NCBI RefSeq assembly: GCF_002797445.1
Contig: NZ_PGEP01000001.1
Span: 3,534,501-3,598,500 of the forward strand
DNA: 64,000 nt
Direction of reading: 5' to 3'
From: Acidovorax sp. 69
GTDB taxonomy: Bacteria; Pseudomonadota; Gammaproteobacteria; Burkholderiales; Burkholderiaceae_C
Below, piece after piece: positions 17,240 through 26,476 of this stretch. The notes under the pieces are model-generated. The model searched no databases and had not been told where the DNA came from. It saw only the letters and a list, made by a program, of their open reading frames with translations. A program made the position numbers and the translations under genes. Within the stretch, counting starts at the first letter, position 1. Every line of letters starts with the position of its first letter.

Positions 17240-18160
17240 ATGAATGCACAGCACAAGATCAAATCGCTTCTGGATCAGCTTAACACGGTGATCGTGGGCA
17301 AAAAGGCCCAGGTCCAGGACTGCGTGGCCTGCCTGCTGGCGGGGGGCCATCTGCTCATCGAAGACGTGCCGGGCGTGGGCAAAACCACGCTGGCGCACGC
17401 GCTCTCGCACACCTTTGGCCTGCAGTTTTCACGCGTCCAGTTCACTGCCGACCTGATGCCCAGCGACCTGACCGGCGTGTCGGTGTATGAACGTGGCAAA
17501 GAGGCCTTCGTGTTCCACCCCGGCCCGGTGTTTGCCCAGGTGCTGCTGGCCGACGAAATCAACCGCGCCAGCCCCAAGACACAAAGCGCGCTGCTCGAAG
17601 CCATGGAGGAAAAACAGGTGTCGGTGGAAGGCGAAACCCGCGCCCTGCCACATCCCTTTTTTGTGATCGCCACCCAGAACCCGCACGACCAGCTGGGCAC
17701 GTTTGCGCTGCCCGAGTCACAGCTCGACCGCTTTTTGATGCGCATCTCCATCGGTTATCCCGACCGCGCCGCCGAGCGTTTGCTTTTGGCGGGTGCCGAC
17801 CGGCGCGACATGGTGAGCAGCTTGCTGCCCCTGCTGTCCGGCGACGAACTGACCGAGCTGCAGCGCCAGGTGCAGGCGGTGCACACGGCCGACCCGCTGC
17901 TCAACTATGTGCAGGATCTGATCGCCGCTACGCGCTCGGGCCGCTGGTTCCTGCAAGGCCTGTCGCCCCGCGCGGGCATTGCGATGCTGCGTGCGGCCAA
18001 GGCCCAGGCGCTCATCAGTGGACGCGACTATGTGGCGCCTGACGACGTGCAGGCCGTGCTGCCCCAGACCATCGCCCACCGCCTGGTGCCTGTGGGCGAT
18101 GCCGGACGCGGCGCGGTAGAGCAGGTGCGCGCCATGGTGGAAGCCGTCCCGCTGCCCTGA
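17240..18160 (+). CDS. MoxR family AAA+ ATPase
   Basis: 306 residues. Walker A GVGKTTLAHALS near 50, Walker B VLLADEINRASPKTQSALLEAMEE near 105, sensor 1 ATQNPHDQLGTFALPESQLDRF near 140. It is the first gene of a moxR-DUF58-tgpA set, a common arrangement in which the ATPase is thought to act as a chaperone for cofactor or protein maturation. The DUF58 gene starts 3 bp after its stop. Confidence 0.95.
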   Translation: MNAQHKIKSLLDQLNTVIVGKKAQVQDCVACLLAGGHLLIEDVPGVGKTTLAHALSHTFGLQFSRVQFTADLMPSDLTGVSVYERGKEAFVFHPGPVFAQVLLADEINRASPKTQSALLEAMEEKQVSVEGETRALPHPFFVIATQNPHDQLGTFALPESQLDRFLMRISIGYPDRAAERLLLAGADRRDMVSSLLPLLSGDELTELQRQVQAVHTADPLLNYVQDLIAATRSGRWFLQGLSPRAGIAMLRAAKAQALISGRDYVAPDDVQAVLPQTIAHRLVPVGDAGRGAVEQVRAMVEAVPLP

Positions 18161-18163
18161 CCG

Positions 18164-19207
18164 ATGGAATCCGCCGCCCAGAGCCCCCTCTCGCCCACCG
18201 CGCGCTGGCGCAGCTTGGCTGCCCGGCTCAGCCCCCTCGCGCCGCTTCGCAAACGTTTCCAGCGTTGGTGGCAGGCGCGGCTGCCCTTGAACGACACCCT
18301 GCTGCTCACGCAGCGCAACGTTTACATCCTGCCGACCAGCTCGGGATGGATGCTGGCGCTGACGCTGATCGTGCTGCTGGTGGCGTCCATCAACTACCAG
18401 CTCAACCTGGGCTATCTGCTGACCTTTCTGCTGGCGGGCAGCGCCGTGGCGGGCATGCACATCTGCCACGCCAACCTGCGCGGCCTGACCTTGCACCTGA
18501 AGGCGCCCGAGCCGCACTTCATGGGTACCAGCACGGCATTCGAGCTGCAGCTGTCCAGCGAGCGCAAGTCACCACGCTACGGCATTGCACTCGCGGTACA
18601 CGGCATGGGCAAGGCCGAGCACCACTGGGCCTGGACGGACGTGCCCGCCCAGGGTCAGGCCAGCGTGCAGGTGGCCTTCCGGCCCACGCGCCGGGGCCTG
18701 CACCGCGTGCCAACGCTCACGGCCGAGACGCGGTTTCCGCTCGGCACCTTCCGCGTCTGGACCTACTGGCGCCCAGCGGCCGAAGTGTTGGTATACCCCG
18801 CACCGGAGGTGCCGACCCCCGCCCTGCCCCCAGGTGAGCCGCGCGCAGGGGGCACCGGCAGTGCCGCATCGCAGGGCATTGGCGAGTTCGACGGTGTGCG
18901 GGCCTACCGGCGCGGCGACCCGCTCAAGCTCGTGGTCTGGAAAAAAGCGGCCAAGTCGCTGGCCACGGGCACCGACGACCTGGTGAGCCGCGACGCCCAA
19001 CAGGCCCAGCGTCATGAACTGTGGCTAGACCTGGCCCGCACCACACTGCCCGAGCAAGAAGCCCGCATCGCACGCCTGACGGCGTGGGTGCTGCAGGCCG
19101 ACCGGCTGGGCCTGGACTACGGCCTGCGCCTGCCCGGGGTCGAGATTGCGCCCGATGCGGGTGCGGCCCACCGCAGGCGCTGCCTGGAAGCGCTGGCCTT
19201 GTGCTGA
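18164..19207 (+). CDS. DUF58 domain-containing membrane protein
   Basis: 347 residues. Two hydrophobic segments near 65-110 (MLALTLIVLLVASINYQLNL and LLTFLLAGSAVAGMHI), an extracellular Ig-like stretch, and the DUF58 segment GIGEFDGVRAYRRGDPLKLVVWKKAAKS near 245-272. The family accompanies MoxR ATPases and transglutaminase-like membrane proteins. Function is not biochemically defined. Confidence 0.9.
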   Translation: MESAAQSPLSPTARWRSLAARLSPLAPLRKRFQRWWQARLPLNDTLLLTQRNVYILPTSSGWMLALTLIVLLVASINYQLNLGYLLTFLLAGSAVAGMHICHANLRGLTLHLKAPEPHFMGTSTAFELQLSSERKSPRYGIALAVHGMGKAEHHWAWTDVPAQGQASVQVAFRPTRRGLHRVPTLTAETRFPLGTFRVWTYWRPAAEVLVYPAPEVPTPALPPGEPRAGGTGSAASQGIGEFDGVRAYRRGDPLKLVVWKKAAKSLATGTDDLVSRDAQQAQRHELWLDLARTTLPEQEARIARLTAWVLQADRLGLDYGLRLPGVEIAPDAGAAHRRRCLEALALC

Positions 19208-19230
19208 CACCCTCCATGAACAGTTTTTGT

Positions 19231-19292
19231 ATAAAAATGGCCTCTTGCGCATGCCCCATATGCGCAAGCAGCTATTTATTCAATAGCAAAAA
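19231..19292 (+). repeat. Dispersed palindromic intergenic repeat, copy 3
   Basis: CTTGCGCAT-gccccat-ATGCGCAAG (stem 19244-19268) followed by CAGCTATTTATTCAATAGC. It lies inside the moxR-DUF58-tgpA operon, between the DUF58 and tgpA genes, so it would be transcribed as an internal hairpin. Confidence 0.7.
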
Positions 19293-19325
19293 AATCGCCC
19301 TGCCCCTGGCGCCCCCCGTATTGCC

Positions 19326-21374
19326 ATGACCCTGCGCCAAACCCTTCACGCCCTGCCCCGCGATGCGCGCGACACCCTGTTTTTGCTGTTCGTGATCGCC
19401 TGGGTGATTGCGCCACAGGTGGGCGTTCTGCCCGTATGGGCCAGCCTGCTCGCAGGCGCGCTGCTGCTGTGGCGCGGTTGGCTGGCCTGGTACGGCCGCC
19501 CCCTGCCAGGGCGATGGGTGCTGGGCATTCCCCTGGTCTTGGCCGTGGCGGGCACGCTGTACACACACCGCACCATCCTGGGACGCGACGCGGGCGTGAC
19601 GCTGATCGTGATGCTGCTGGCGCTCAAGATGCTGGAGCTGCGCGCGCGGCGCGATGCCATGGTGGTGTTTTTTCTGGGTTTCTTCACGATGCTCAGCAAC
19701 TTCTTCTTCTCGCAGTCCCTGTTCACTGCGGCCGCCATGCTGATCGCGCTGCTCGGGCTGCTCGCGGCCGTGGTCAACGCCCACATGCCCGTGGGGCGCC
19801 CGCCGCTCGGGCAGGCCTTTCGCACGGCCGGCACCATGGCCTTGCTGGGCGCGCCCATCATGGCGGCGCTGTTCATGCTGTTTCCGCGCATGGCGCCGCT
19901 GTGGGGCATGCCCAGCGACACCATGGCGGGGCGCAGTGGTCTATCGGGCGTGATGAAGGTGGGCAACATTGCCGAGCTGGCGCTGGACGACAGCGTGGCG
20001 CTGCGCGTGCGTTTCGACAGCCCCGATGGCGCAGCACCGCCGCAAAGCGATCTGTACTTCCGTGGTCCCGTGTTCGGCCGCTTTGATGGCAGCGAGTGGC
20101 ATCCACTCTCGGGGCGCACCGACGACATCGCCCTGTCGCGGCCCGGCACCTCGGCCAACCTGCAGGTCCGCGGCGAACCTGTGCGCTACGAGGTGACTCT
20201 GGAGCCCCACCAGCGCCCCTGGCTGCTGCTGCTGGACGCCGCCGTGAAAAAACCTGCAATCGCAGGCATGGGCACGTTCATGACGCAGGACCTGCAGTGG
20301 CTGACCAGCCGGCCCATCACCGACGTGGTCCGGTATCAGGCCGAGAGCTACCCCCAGTTCACACACGGGCCCAGCGCCCCCACCACCAACCTGCGCGCCT
20401 ACACCGAGCTGCCCACGGGCTTCAACCCCCGCACCCTCGCGCTGGCCCAGCAGATGCGCAGCGACCCGCAAATCAACCCCAACCCCGCCCAAGACACCGC
20501 CGAGGCCCTGGTCAACGCTGCACTCGCGCGGCTGCGCTCCGGGGGTTACATCTACACCCTGGAGCCCGGTGTGTACGGCCAACACACCGCCGACGAGTTC
20601 TGGTTTGACCGCAAGGAAGGTTTTTGCGAACACATCGCCTCAGCCTTTGTGGTGCTGATGCGCGCGCTGGACATTCCGGCGCGCATCGTCACCGGCTACC
20701 AGGGCGGCGACCGCAACCCCGTGGACAACCTCTGGACAGTGCGCCAGAGTGATGCCCACGCCTGGGCCGAGGTCTGGATCGCGGGGCGCGGCTGGGTGCG
20801 GGTGGACCCCACCGGCGCCGTCTCGCCCGGACGCACCGGCGCTTTTCAAAGGCTGCGGGCGCCCCAAGGGGCCTTTGCATCGGCCATGGGCACGGTCATC
20901 AGCCCGGGCTTCGCGCAGAACCTGCGCGCGGTGTGGGAGGCCGTCAACAACGGCTGGAACCAATGGGTGCTCAACTACACCCAAAGCCGCCAGTTCGATC
21001 TACTCAAGTCGCTGGGTTTTGAGTCCCCCAGCTGGCAGGACCTGACCATGGTGCTGGGCATTCTCATCATCGTGGCGGCCCTCGGTGGCATGGTCTGGAG
21101 CCTGTGGGAGCGCAGCCAGCACGACCCCTGGCTGCGCCTGCTGGCGCGCGCGCGCCAGCGCCTGGCCCGCGCCGGGCTGGTGCTGCCCGATACTCTGCCG
21201 CCCCGCGCCATGGCCGAACGCGTGCAGGCACAATTTGGCGCCCCCGCCACGGCGGTGGCCGATTGGCTGCTGCGCCTCGAACACCTGCGCTATGCGCCCC
21301 ATCCCGACACCGAATGGACCAGCCTGCGGCGCGAGTTCCGCACGCTGCCTTGGCCCCCTGCGCCCAAACCTTGA
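19326..21374 (+). CDS. tgpA: TgpA-type transglutaminase membrane protein (DUF3488/transglutaminase/DUF4129)
   Basis: 682 residues. About six N-terminal membrane helices are followed by a periplasmic transglutaminase-like core: FWFDRKEGFCEHIASAFVVLMRALDIPARIVTGYQGG holds the catalytic Cys, DAHAWAEVWIAGRGWVRVDPT the His and Asp. A further membrane helix (MVLGILIIVAALGGMVWSLW) and a C-terminal DUF4129-like tail complete the domain order of Pseudomonas TgpA. The presumed job is cell-envelope protein or peptidoglycan remodelling. Confidence 0.93.
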   Translation: MTLRQTLHALPRDARDTLFLLFVIAWVIAPQVGVLPVWASLLAGALLLWRGWLAWYGRPLPGRWVLGIPLVLAVAGTLYTHRTILGRDAGVTLIVMLLALKMLELRARRDAMVVFFLGFFTMLSNFFFSQSLFTAAAMLIALLGLLAAVVNAHMPVGRPPLGQAFRTAGTMALLGAPIMAALFMLFPRMAPLWGMPSDTMAGRSGLSGVMKVGNIAELALDDSVALRVRFDSPDGAAPPQSDLYFRGPVFGRFDGSEWHPLSGRTDDIALSRPGTSANLQVRGEPVRYEVTLEPHQRPWLLLLDAAVKKPAIAGMGTFMTQDLQWLTSRPITDVVRYQAESYPQFTHGPSAPTTNLRAYTELPTGFNPRTLALAQQMRSDPQINPNPAQDTAEALVNAALARLRSGGYIYTLEPGVYGQHTADEFWFDRKEGFCEHIASAFVVLMRALDIPARIVTGYQGGDRNPVDNLWTVRQSDAHAWAEVWIAGRGWVRVDPTGAVSPGRTGAFQRLRAPQGAFASAMGTVISPGFAQNLRAVWEAVNNGWNQWVLNYTQSRQFDLLKSLGFESPSWQDLTMVLGILIIVAALGGMVWSLWERSQHDPWLRLLARARQRLARAGLVLPDTLPPRAMAERVQAQFGAPATAVADWLLRLEHLRYAPHPDTEWTSLRREFRTLPWPPAPKP

Positions 21375-21383
21375 CCCCCGGAC

Positions 21384-22511
21384 ATGCCGAAGACCCTCAC
21401 CCCGATCACCGCATTAGCTACATTATTGATAGCATCTTGCGCACTATCCGCAAGCGCCAATACCACAAAACCCTCAAAACCCTCCCAATCCACCGCCACC
21501 AAGGCTCAGGCCAGCCACGGCCATGGCGCCGGAGGCGCCCGCGCCAAGACGCCGGTGCTTTATGCCTCGCGCCCCGAGGCCATGGACTTTGCCGACGACC
21601 TGGCCGCACGCCGAGACCTCGACCGCGAATGGGTGCGCCAGGCCATCGGGCAGGCGCATTTTCTGGGTCAGGTGCCCCGGCTGATGCTGCCACCCGCCAA
21701 GGGCACCGCCAAGAACTGGCGCGTGTACCGCAGCCGCTTCATCGACCCCATCCGCATCCGTGCGGGCCAGCGGTTTTGGCAAGAGAACCAGGCCGCGCTG
21801 GAGCGGGCCGAGCACGAGTACGGCGTGCCCGCCGAGATCATCGTGGGCATCATTGGGGTAGAGACGATTTACGGCCAGCAGATGGGTACCTTCCGTGTAA
21901 TGGACGCGCTGGCCACGCTGGCGTTTGACTTCCCGTCAGCCCACCCGCGCGCCAAGGAGCGCACCGAATTCTTTCGCCGCGAGCTGGAGCAGTTTCTGAG
22001 CCTCACCAACCGCAGCAACACCGACCCGTTCGAGCCGCGCGGCAGCTACGCAGGGGCCATGGGCCTGGGGCAGTTCATGCCATCGAGCTGGGTGCGCTAC
22101 GCGGTGGACTTTGATGGCGATGGCCGCGTGGACCTGTTCAAGAGCCCGGCCGACGCCATTGGTTCGGTGGCCAACTACTTCCGGGGCCATGGCTGGACAC
22201 CGGGCATGCCCACCCACTTCGGCGTGCAGTTCGACACCACGCGCCTGCAACTCGACGAGTTGATGGCCCCCGACATCTTGCCCACCTTCAGCGTGCCCAG
22301 CATGCAGGCCAAGGGCGCGATGCTCGACGCCCAGGGTGAGCAGCACACCGGACCGTTGGCGCTGGTGGAACTGCAAAACGGCGGCGATGCGCCCAGCTAC
22401 GTGGCGGGCACCGAGAACTTCTACGCCATCACGCGCTACAACTGGTCCAGCTACTACGCGATGGCCGTGATCGAGCTGGGCCGGGAAGTGGCTGCAGCGC
22501 GCGCGCGCTGA
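21384..22511 (+). CDS. mltB: Lytic murein transglycosylase B, lipoprotein
   Basis: 375 residues. A lipobox LLIASC near residue 19 predicts a lipoprotein. The catalytic Glu lies in [14 protein letters not shown] near 150, and [29 protein letters not shown] near 215 is the MltB signature. It cleaves the MurNAc-GlcNAc bond of peptidoglycan with 1,6-anhydro product. It begins 9 bp after tgpA. Unusually, the DNA coding for its signal peptide is a copy of the dispersed intergenic repeat. Confidence 0.93.
   Translation: MPKTLTPITALATLLIASCALSASANTTKPSKPSQSTATKAQASHGHGAGGARAKTPVLYASRPEAMDFADDLAARRDLDREWVRQAIGQAHFLGQVPRLMLPPAKGTAKNWRVYRSRFIDPIRIRAGQRFWQENQAALERAEHEYGVPAEIIVGIIGVETIYGQQMGTFRVMDALATLAFDFPSAHPRAKERTEFFRRELEQFLSLTNRSNTDPFEPRGSYAGAMGLGQFMPSSWVRYAVDFDGDGRVDLFKSPADAIGSVANYFRGHGWTPGMPTHFGVQFDTTRLQLDELMAPDILPTFSVPSMQAKGAMLDAQGEQHTGPLALVELQNGGDAPSYVAGTENFYAITRYNWSSYYAMAVIELGREVAAARAR
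21411..21460 (-). repeat. Dispersed palindromic repeat, copy 4, inside the mltB signal-peptide region
   Basis: GCTACATTATTGATAGCATC followed by the TTGCGCACTATCCGCAAG hairpin (21437-21454). It is the same element as the intergenic copies, in reverse orientation, translated here as [14 protein letters not shown] including the lipobox Cys. Confidence 0.7.
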
Positions 22512-22696
22512 TCCCGCGCGTACACCGCAGCGCTTTCGGAGCAGCAGGTGATGCGTACCGCTGGCCCGACGACCCAGGTGAGATTTGGCACGGCCCCCGG
22601 GCGCACTGGCGCAAGACAGTCCACAATGCCAGGCTTGGCCCGCTGGCCCGGCAGCCCTGCCACACCGGCACGCATCTTTGCCCCCTCACCTTCCCC

Positions 22697-23689
22697 ATGC
22701 CTGCATCCCCTTCTCCAACGCCCGTTGCGGACGCTATCGTCCGTGTGCGCGGCGTGAGCAAAACCTACGCGGGCGGCTTCCAGGCGCTCAAAAACATTGA
22801 TCTCGACATTCGGCGCGGCGAGATTTTTGCCTTGCTCGGCCCCAACGGCGCGGGCAAGACCACGCTCATCAGCGTGATCTGCGGCATGAGCAACGCCACG
22901 GCCGGGACCATCAGCGCCGACGGCCACGACACCGTACGGGACTACCGCGCAGCCCGCGCTGCCATTGGCCTTGTGCCCCAGGAGCTGCACACCGATTCGT
23001 TTGAAACCGTGTGGGCCACGGTCAACTTCAGCCGGGGCTTGTTTGGCAAGGCGCCCAACCCCGCGTTCATCGAAAAGATCCTCAAGGACCTGTCGCTCTG
23101 GGACAAGCGGGACAACAAAATCCTTGCGCTGTCGGGCGGCATGAAACGCCGCGTGCTGATTGCCAAAGCGCTGTCGCACGAACCCAAGATCTTGTTCCTG
23201 GACGAGCCCAGCGCGGGCGTGGACGTGGAGCTGCGACACGACATGTGGCGTCTGGTGCGGGCGCTGCGCGATGCGGGCACCACCATCATCCTGACCACAC
23301 ACTACCTGGAAGAAGCCGAGGACATGGCCGACCGCATCGGCGTGATCCGCAAGGGCGAGCTGATCGTGGTGGAAGACAAGGTGGTGCTGATGCGCAAGCT
23401 GGGCAAAAAGCAACTGGCCATCTCGCTGCAACTACCCATGGAGCAGGTGCCCGCATCGCTGGCCCGTTGGCCGCTGGTGCTCAGCCATGGCGGCACCACG
23501 CTCACCTACACCTTTGACACTCAGCAGGAGGACACCGGTATTGCCGCCCTCTTGCGCGCACTGGCCGAGCATGGCATTGACTTCAAGGACTTGCATTCCA
23601 GCGAGAGCTCGTTGGAAGACATCTTCGTGAGCCTGGTGCACCAGGACCAGAACCAGCCGCCCAACGAACACAAAGCATCCCAAGCATGA
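22697..23689 (+). CDS. ABC transporter ATP-binding protein (YadG-like)
   Basis: 330 residues. Walker [15 protein letters not shown], signature [19 protein letters not shown], Walker [13 protein letters not shown], and the switch [18 protein letters not shown]. The C-terminal extension matches the YadG/DrrA-type exporters. The stop codon overlaps the next gene's start (ATGA), so the two are translationally coupled. Confidence 0.93.
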   Translation: MPASPSPTPVADAIVRVRGVSKTYAGGFQALKNIDLDIRRGEIFALLGPNGAGKTTLISVICGMSNATAGTISADGHDTVRDYRAARAAIGLVPQELHTDSFETVWATVNFSRGLFGKAPNPAFIEKILKDLSLWDKRDNKILALSGGMKRRVLIAKALSHEPKILFLDEPSAGVDVELRHDMWRLVRALRDAGTTIILTTHYLEEAEDMADRIGVIRKGELIVVEDKVVLMRKLGKKQLAISLQLPMEQVPASLARWPLVLSHGGTTLTYTFDTQQEDTGIAALLRALAEHGIDFKDLHSSESSLEDIFVSLVHQDQNQPPNEHKASQA

Positions 23690-24456
23690 CCGGCCTGAAC
23701 CTGCATGGCGTGCGCGCCATCTACCGTTTTGAAATGAACCGCGCGTTTCGCACCTGGATGCAGAGCCTGATCGCGCCCGTACTCTCCACGGCGCTGTACT
23801 TCATTGTTTTTGGCTCTGCCATCGGCTCGCGCATGGGCGACATTGGCGGCGTGAGCTATGGCGCATACATCATCCCCGGCCTGCTCATGCTGTCGCTGCT
23901 CTCCGAGAGTATTTCCAACTCGGCCTTCGGCATCTACATGCCCAAGTGGTCCGGCACCATCTACGAGCTGCTCAGCGCGCCGGTCAACTGGGTCGAGGTG
24001 CTGCTGGGCTATGTCGGCGCGGCAGCGACCAAGTCGCTGCTGGTGTCGGTGCTCATCCTCGCCACCGCTCGGGTGTTCGTACCGTACGAGGTGGCGCACC
24101 CGGTGTGGATGGTGGGCTTTCTGGTGCTCACGGCCGTCACGTTCTGCCTGTTCGGCTTCATCATTGGCCTCTGGGCCGACAGTTTTCAAAAACTGCAGGT
24201 CATCCCGCTGCTGGTCATCACACCCCTGACCTTTCTGGGCGGTGCGTTCTACAGCATCAACATGCTGCCGCCGTTCTGGCAGACCGTTTCCCTGTTCAAC
24301 CCGGTGGTCTATCTCATCAGTGGGCTGCGCTGGGCGTTCTATGGCCAGGCCGATGTCCACATCGGCGTGAGCACGGGCATGACGCTGGTGTTCATGGCCC
24401 TGTGCCTTGCCGTGGTTTGGTGGGTGTTCAAGACCGGGCACCGCATTCGGCGCTAA
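23686..24456 (+). CDS. ABC-2 type permease (YadH-like)
   Basis: 256 residues, same length as YadH, with six hydrophobic segments. The [20 protein letters not shown] signature and [17 protein letters not shown] are typical of the ABC-2 family. It forms an exporter with the preceding ATPase; the substrate is unknown. Confidence 0.92.
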   Translation: MTGLNLHGVRAIYRFEMNRAFRTWMQSLIAPVLSTALYFIVFGSAIGSRMGDIGGVSYGAYIIPGLLMLSLLSESISNSAFGIYMPKWSGTIYELLSAPVNWVEVLLGYVGAAATKSLLVSVLILATARVFVPYEVAHPVWMVGFLVLTAVTFCLFGFIIGLWADSFQKLQVIPLLVITPLTFLGGAFYSINMLPPFWQTVSLFNPVVYLISGLRWAFYGQADVHIGVSTGMTLVFMALCLAVVWWVFKTGHRIRR

Positions 24457-24492
24457 GCGCATCGCCTCAGTGTCGTGAGGCGAATGGCCGCA

Positions 24493-25836
24493 TCAATAGC
24501 GCTGCATGGTGCAGCTGTGCGGCTGCTGTGCCTTGGCGGCAGGAATTTGCCGCACCACGCGAAAGCCGTAGCCTGAGCCTTCCACATCGAACTTCACGCC
24601 CGGCGCGCCTTTCTTGTCCATCACGCCCACGGCCAGCGCCTGCTGGAACTGGTGGTCTGCCGCGCGCATGCGGCCACCTTGGCCAGAGAGCTGCACGTTG
24701 GCGTTTTCCATCTGGCGTGCGATAGCCACTACGTCGGTGCTGCCCGCGCGCTCGATGGATTGCGCCAGCGCCTCCACCATGAGCTGCATGCGCATGTGCA
24801 CATAGTCGTCCTGCGGCTTGGGAAAACGCGTGCGGAACGATTGGTAAAAACCTTCGCTCTGCGCACCCGGCACATTGGGCAGCCAGTCAGCCACCGCCAC
24901 CACCTTGCCGATGCCTGCATCACCAATGGCGGCAGGTGCGCCCAGCGCATTGCCATAAAAGGTGTAGAAGCTGCCTTCGTAACCCACGTCGCGCGCAGCC
25001 TTCACCAACAGCGTTAAATCGTTGCCCCAATTGCCCGTGACCACCGCCTGTGCACCGCTGGCCTTGATCTTGACGGCGTAAGGCGCGAAGTCTTTCACGC
25101 GGCCGACGGGGTGCAGCTCTTCACCCACCACCGCCACATCGGGGCGCTGGGCGCCCAGCTGTTTCTTGGCCTCGCGCAGCACGGCCTGGCCAAAGCTGTA
25201 GTCCTGGCCAATGAGGTAAACGCTCTTCAAGGCCTTGTCCTCGCGCATCACCTCCATGAGCGCGGCCATGCGCATGTCGGCATGGGCATCAAAGCGGAAG
25301 TGCCAGAAGCTGCACTTCTCGTTGGTGAGGATGGGGTCCACCGCCGAGTAGTTGAGGAAAATCACGCGCTTGGTCGGCTCGCGCTCGTTGTGCTTGTTGA
25401 TGGCCTCGATCAGCACGGCAGCAGTGGCCGAAGAATTGCCCTGCAGGATGACCTGCGCGCCATCGTCAATGGCGGCACGCAGTGCCGACAACGCCTCTTC
25501 GTTCTGGCCCTTGCTGTCATAGCGCTCCAGCGCCAGCGGGCGGGGCCCGCCCACGGCGGCTGGCAGCTGCACGCCACCGCGCGCGTTCACGCGCTCCAGG
25601 GCCCAGTACAGGTTGCGATAGACCGCTTCACCGGTGTTGGCAAACGGGCCCGACAGGCTTTCGATGAGCGCCATTTTCAGGGGCTTGGCCTGCGACACAG
25701 CGGCAGGCACTGGTGCCTGCGCCCAGCCGGCGGTCACGGGGGCCAGCGTGCCCGCCAGGGCCGCAGCAACGGCAAAAACAGACTGACGTAATGCCGCTGC
25801 GCCTGATTTCAAGCCCATGGATTGCAATTTATTCAT
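24493..25836 (-). CDS. ABC transporter periplasmic binding protein, LivK-type (orphan)
   Basis: 447 residues starting MNKLQSMGLKSGAAALRQ with a long signal peptide ending near AGWAQA. The type-1 binding fold begins LKMALIESLSGPFANTGEAVYRN. LQGNSSATAAVLIEA and YLIGQDYSFGQAVLREA follow. The C-terminal region ends in IPAAKAQQPHSCTMQRY with a lone Cys. No permease genes of the Liv type are adjacent. ATG 25836 was chosen over a far-upstream one that runs through the small heat-shock gene on the other strand. Confidence 0.85.
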   Translation of the reverse strand: MNKLQSMGLKSGAAALRQSVFAVAAALAGTLAPVTAGWAQAPVPAAVSQAKPLKMALIESLSGPFANTGEAVYRNLYWALERVNARGGVQLPAAVGGPRPLALERYDSKGQNEEALSALRAAIDDGAQVILQGNSSATAAVLIEAINKHNEREPTKRVIFLNYSAVDPILTNEKCSFWHFRFDAHADMRMAALMEVMREDKALKSVYLIGQDYSFGQAVLREAKKQLGAQRPDVAVVGEELHPVGRVKDFAPYAVKIKASGAQAVVTGNWGNDLTLLVKAARDVGYEGSFYTFYGNALGAPAAIGDAGIGKVVAVADWLPNVPGAQSEGFYQSFRTRFPKPQDDYVHMRMQLMVEALAQSIERAGSTDVVAIARQMENANVQLSGQGGRMRAADHQFQQALAVGVMDKKGAPGVKFDVEGSGYGFRVVRQIPAAKAQQPHSCTMQRY

Positions 25837-25929
25837 GCCACTTCTTCCCTTGAAAAGCGACGCGGCCGCACACAACTCCTTGGCATGCGGCGACCACGTC
25901 GAGAGCCGCGCAGTGTATAGGAGTACCCC

Positions 25930-26319
25930 ATGATCTTCGCCCCCATGATTCGCCGCGCCGCCTACGCCCAAGCCCCCCGTTCCGCCGACCTGGCATTGCA
26001 ACGTTTTCTGATGGGCACGCTGGCAGAGCCCACCGCAGCGCGGTCTGCCGGCTGCACCGTGACCCAGGACGACAAGGTGACGACGCTGCAACTGGATGTG
26101 CCCGGCCTGGCCCGGGATCAACTGCAGATCAGCATTGAAGGCAACCAGGTGCGGGTACAGAGTGTGGAAGGCGCACCGCGCAAAGTACAGCGCGCCTGGG
26201 AGCTGACCGCTGAAGTGGATGCGAACGCCAGCACGGCCAAGCTCGAAAACGGCGTGCTGACCCTCACCCTGGCCCGCCTGGAACCCGTGAGCAAGGCCAC
26301 CACCCTGACCATTCACTGA
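25930..26319 (+). CDS. Hsp20/alpha-crystallin family small heat-shock protein
   Basis: 129 residues. The alpha-crystallin core begins VTTLQLDVPGLARDQLQISIEGNQVRV and ends with AKLENGVLTLTLARL, the A-x-x-x-x-G-V-L signature. The C-terminal tail lacks a clear I-x-I motif (TLTIH), so oligomerisation may be limited. AGGAG precedes the ATG by 7 nt. ATP-independent holdase role expected. Confidence 0.88.
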   Translation: MIFAPMIRRAAYAQAPRSADLALQRFLMGTLAEPTAARSAGCTVTQDDKVTTLQLDVPGLARDQLQISIEGNQVRVQSVEGAPRKVQRAWELTAEVDANASTAKLENGVLTLTLARLEPVSKATTLTIH

Positions 26320-26337
26320 ACGGACACGGGCCCCACC

Positions 26338-26363
26338 AGCGATGGCAGGGAACTGCCATCGCT
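26338..26363 (+). terminator. Hairpin after the small heat-shock gene
   Basis: AGCGATGGCAG-GGAA-CTGCCATCGCT, a perfect 11-bp stem 18 bp after the hsp20 stop. It lacks a U-tract, so it may be an RNA-stability hairpin acting with the following element. Confidence 0.6.
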
Positions 26364-26381
26364 ACAAAACAAATAGCAAAG

Positions 26382-26415
26382 AAGGCATGTTGCACCAGCG
26401 CATCATGCCTTTTTT
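26382..26415 (+). terminator. Likely terminator between convergent hsp20 and macB-type genes
   Basis: AAGGCATG ... CATGCCTT with a 14-nt loop followed by TTTTG. It lies between convergent genes and may serve the forward strand. Confidence 0.6.
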
Positions 26416-26476
26416 GCTGCATTTTTACCCCCACAGGCGCGTGAGACACACTGCGCGCTACCGTGCCCCCGCAGGC

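Noticed and set aside
26338..26415. Possible further copy of the dispersed palindromic repeat after hsp20
   Set aside because: It has the ATAGC/GCTAT flavour but the hairpin arms are AAGGCATG/CATGCCTT, so I treat it as a terminator.
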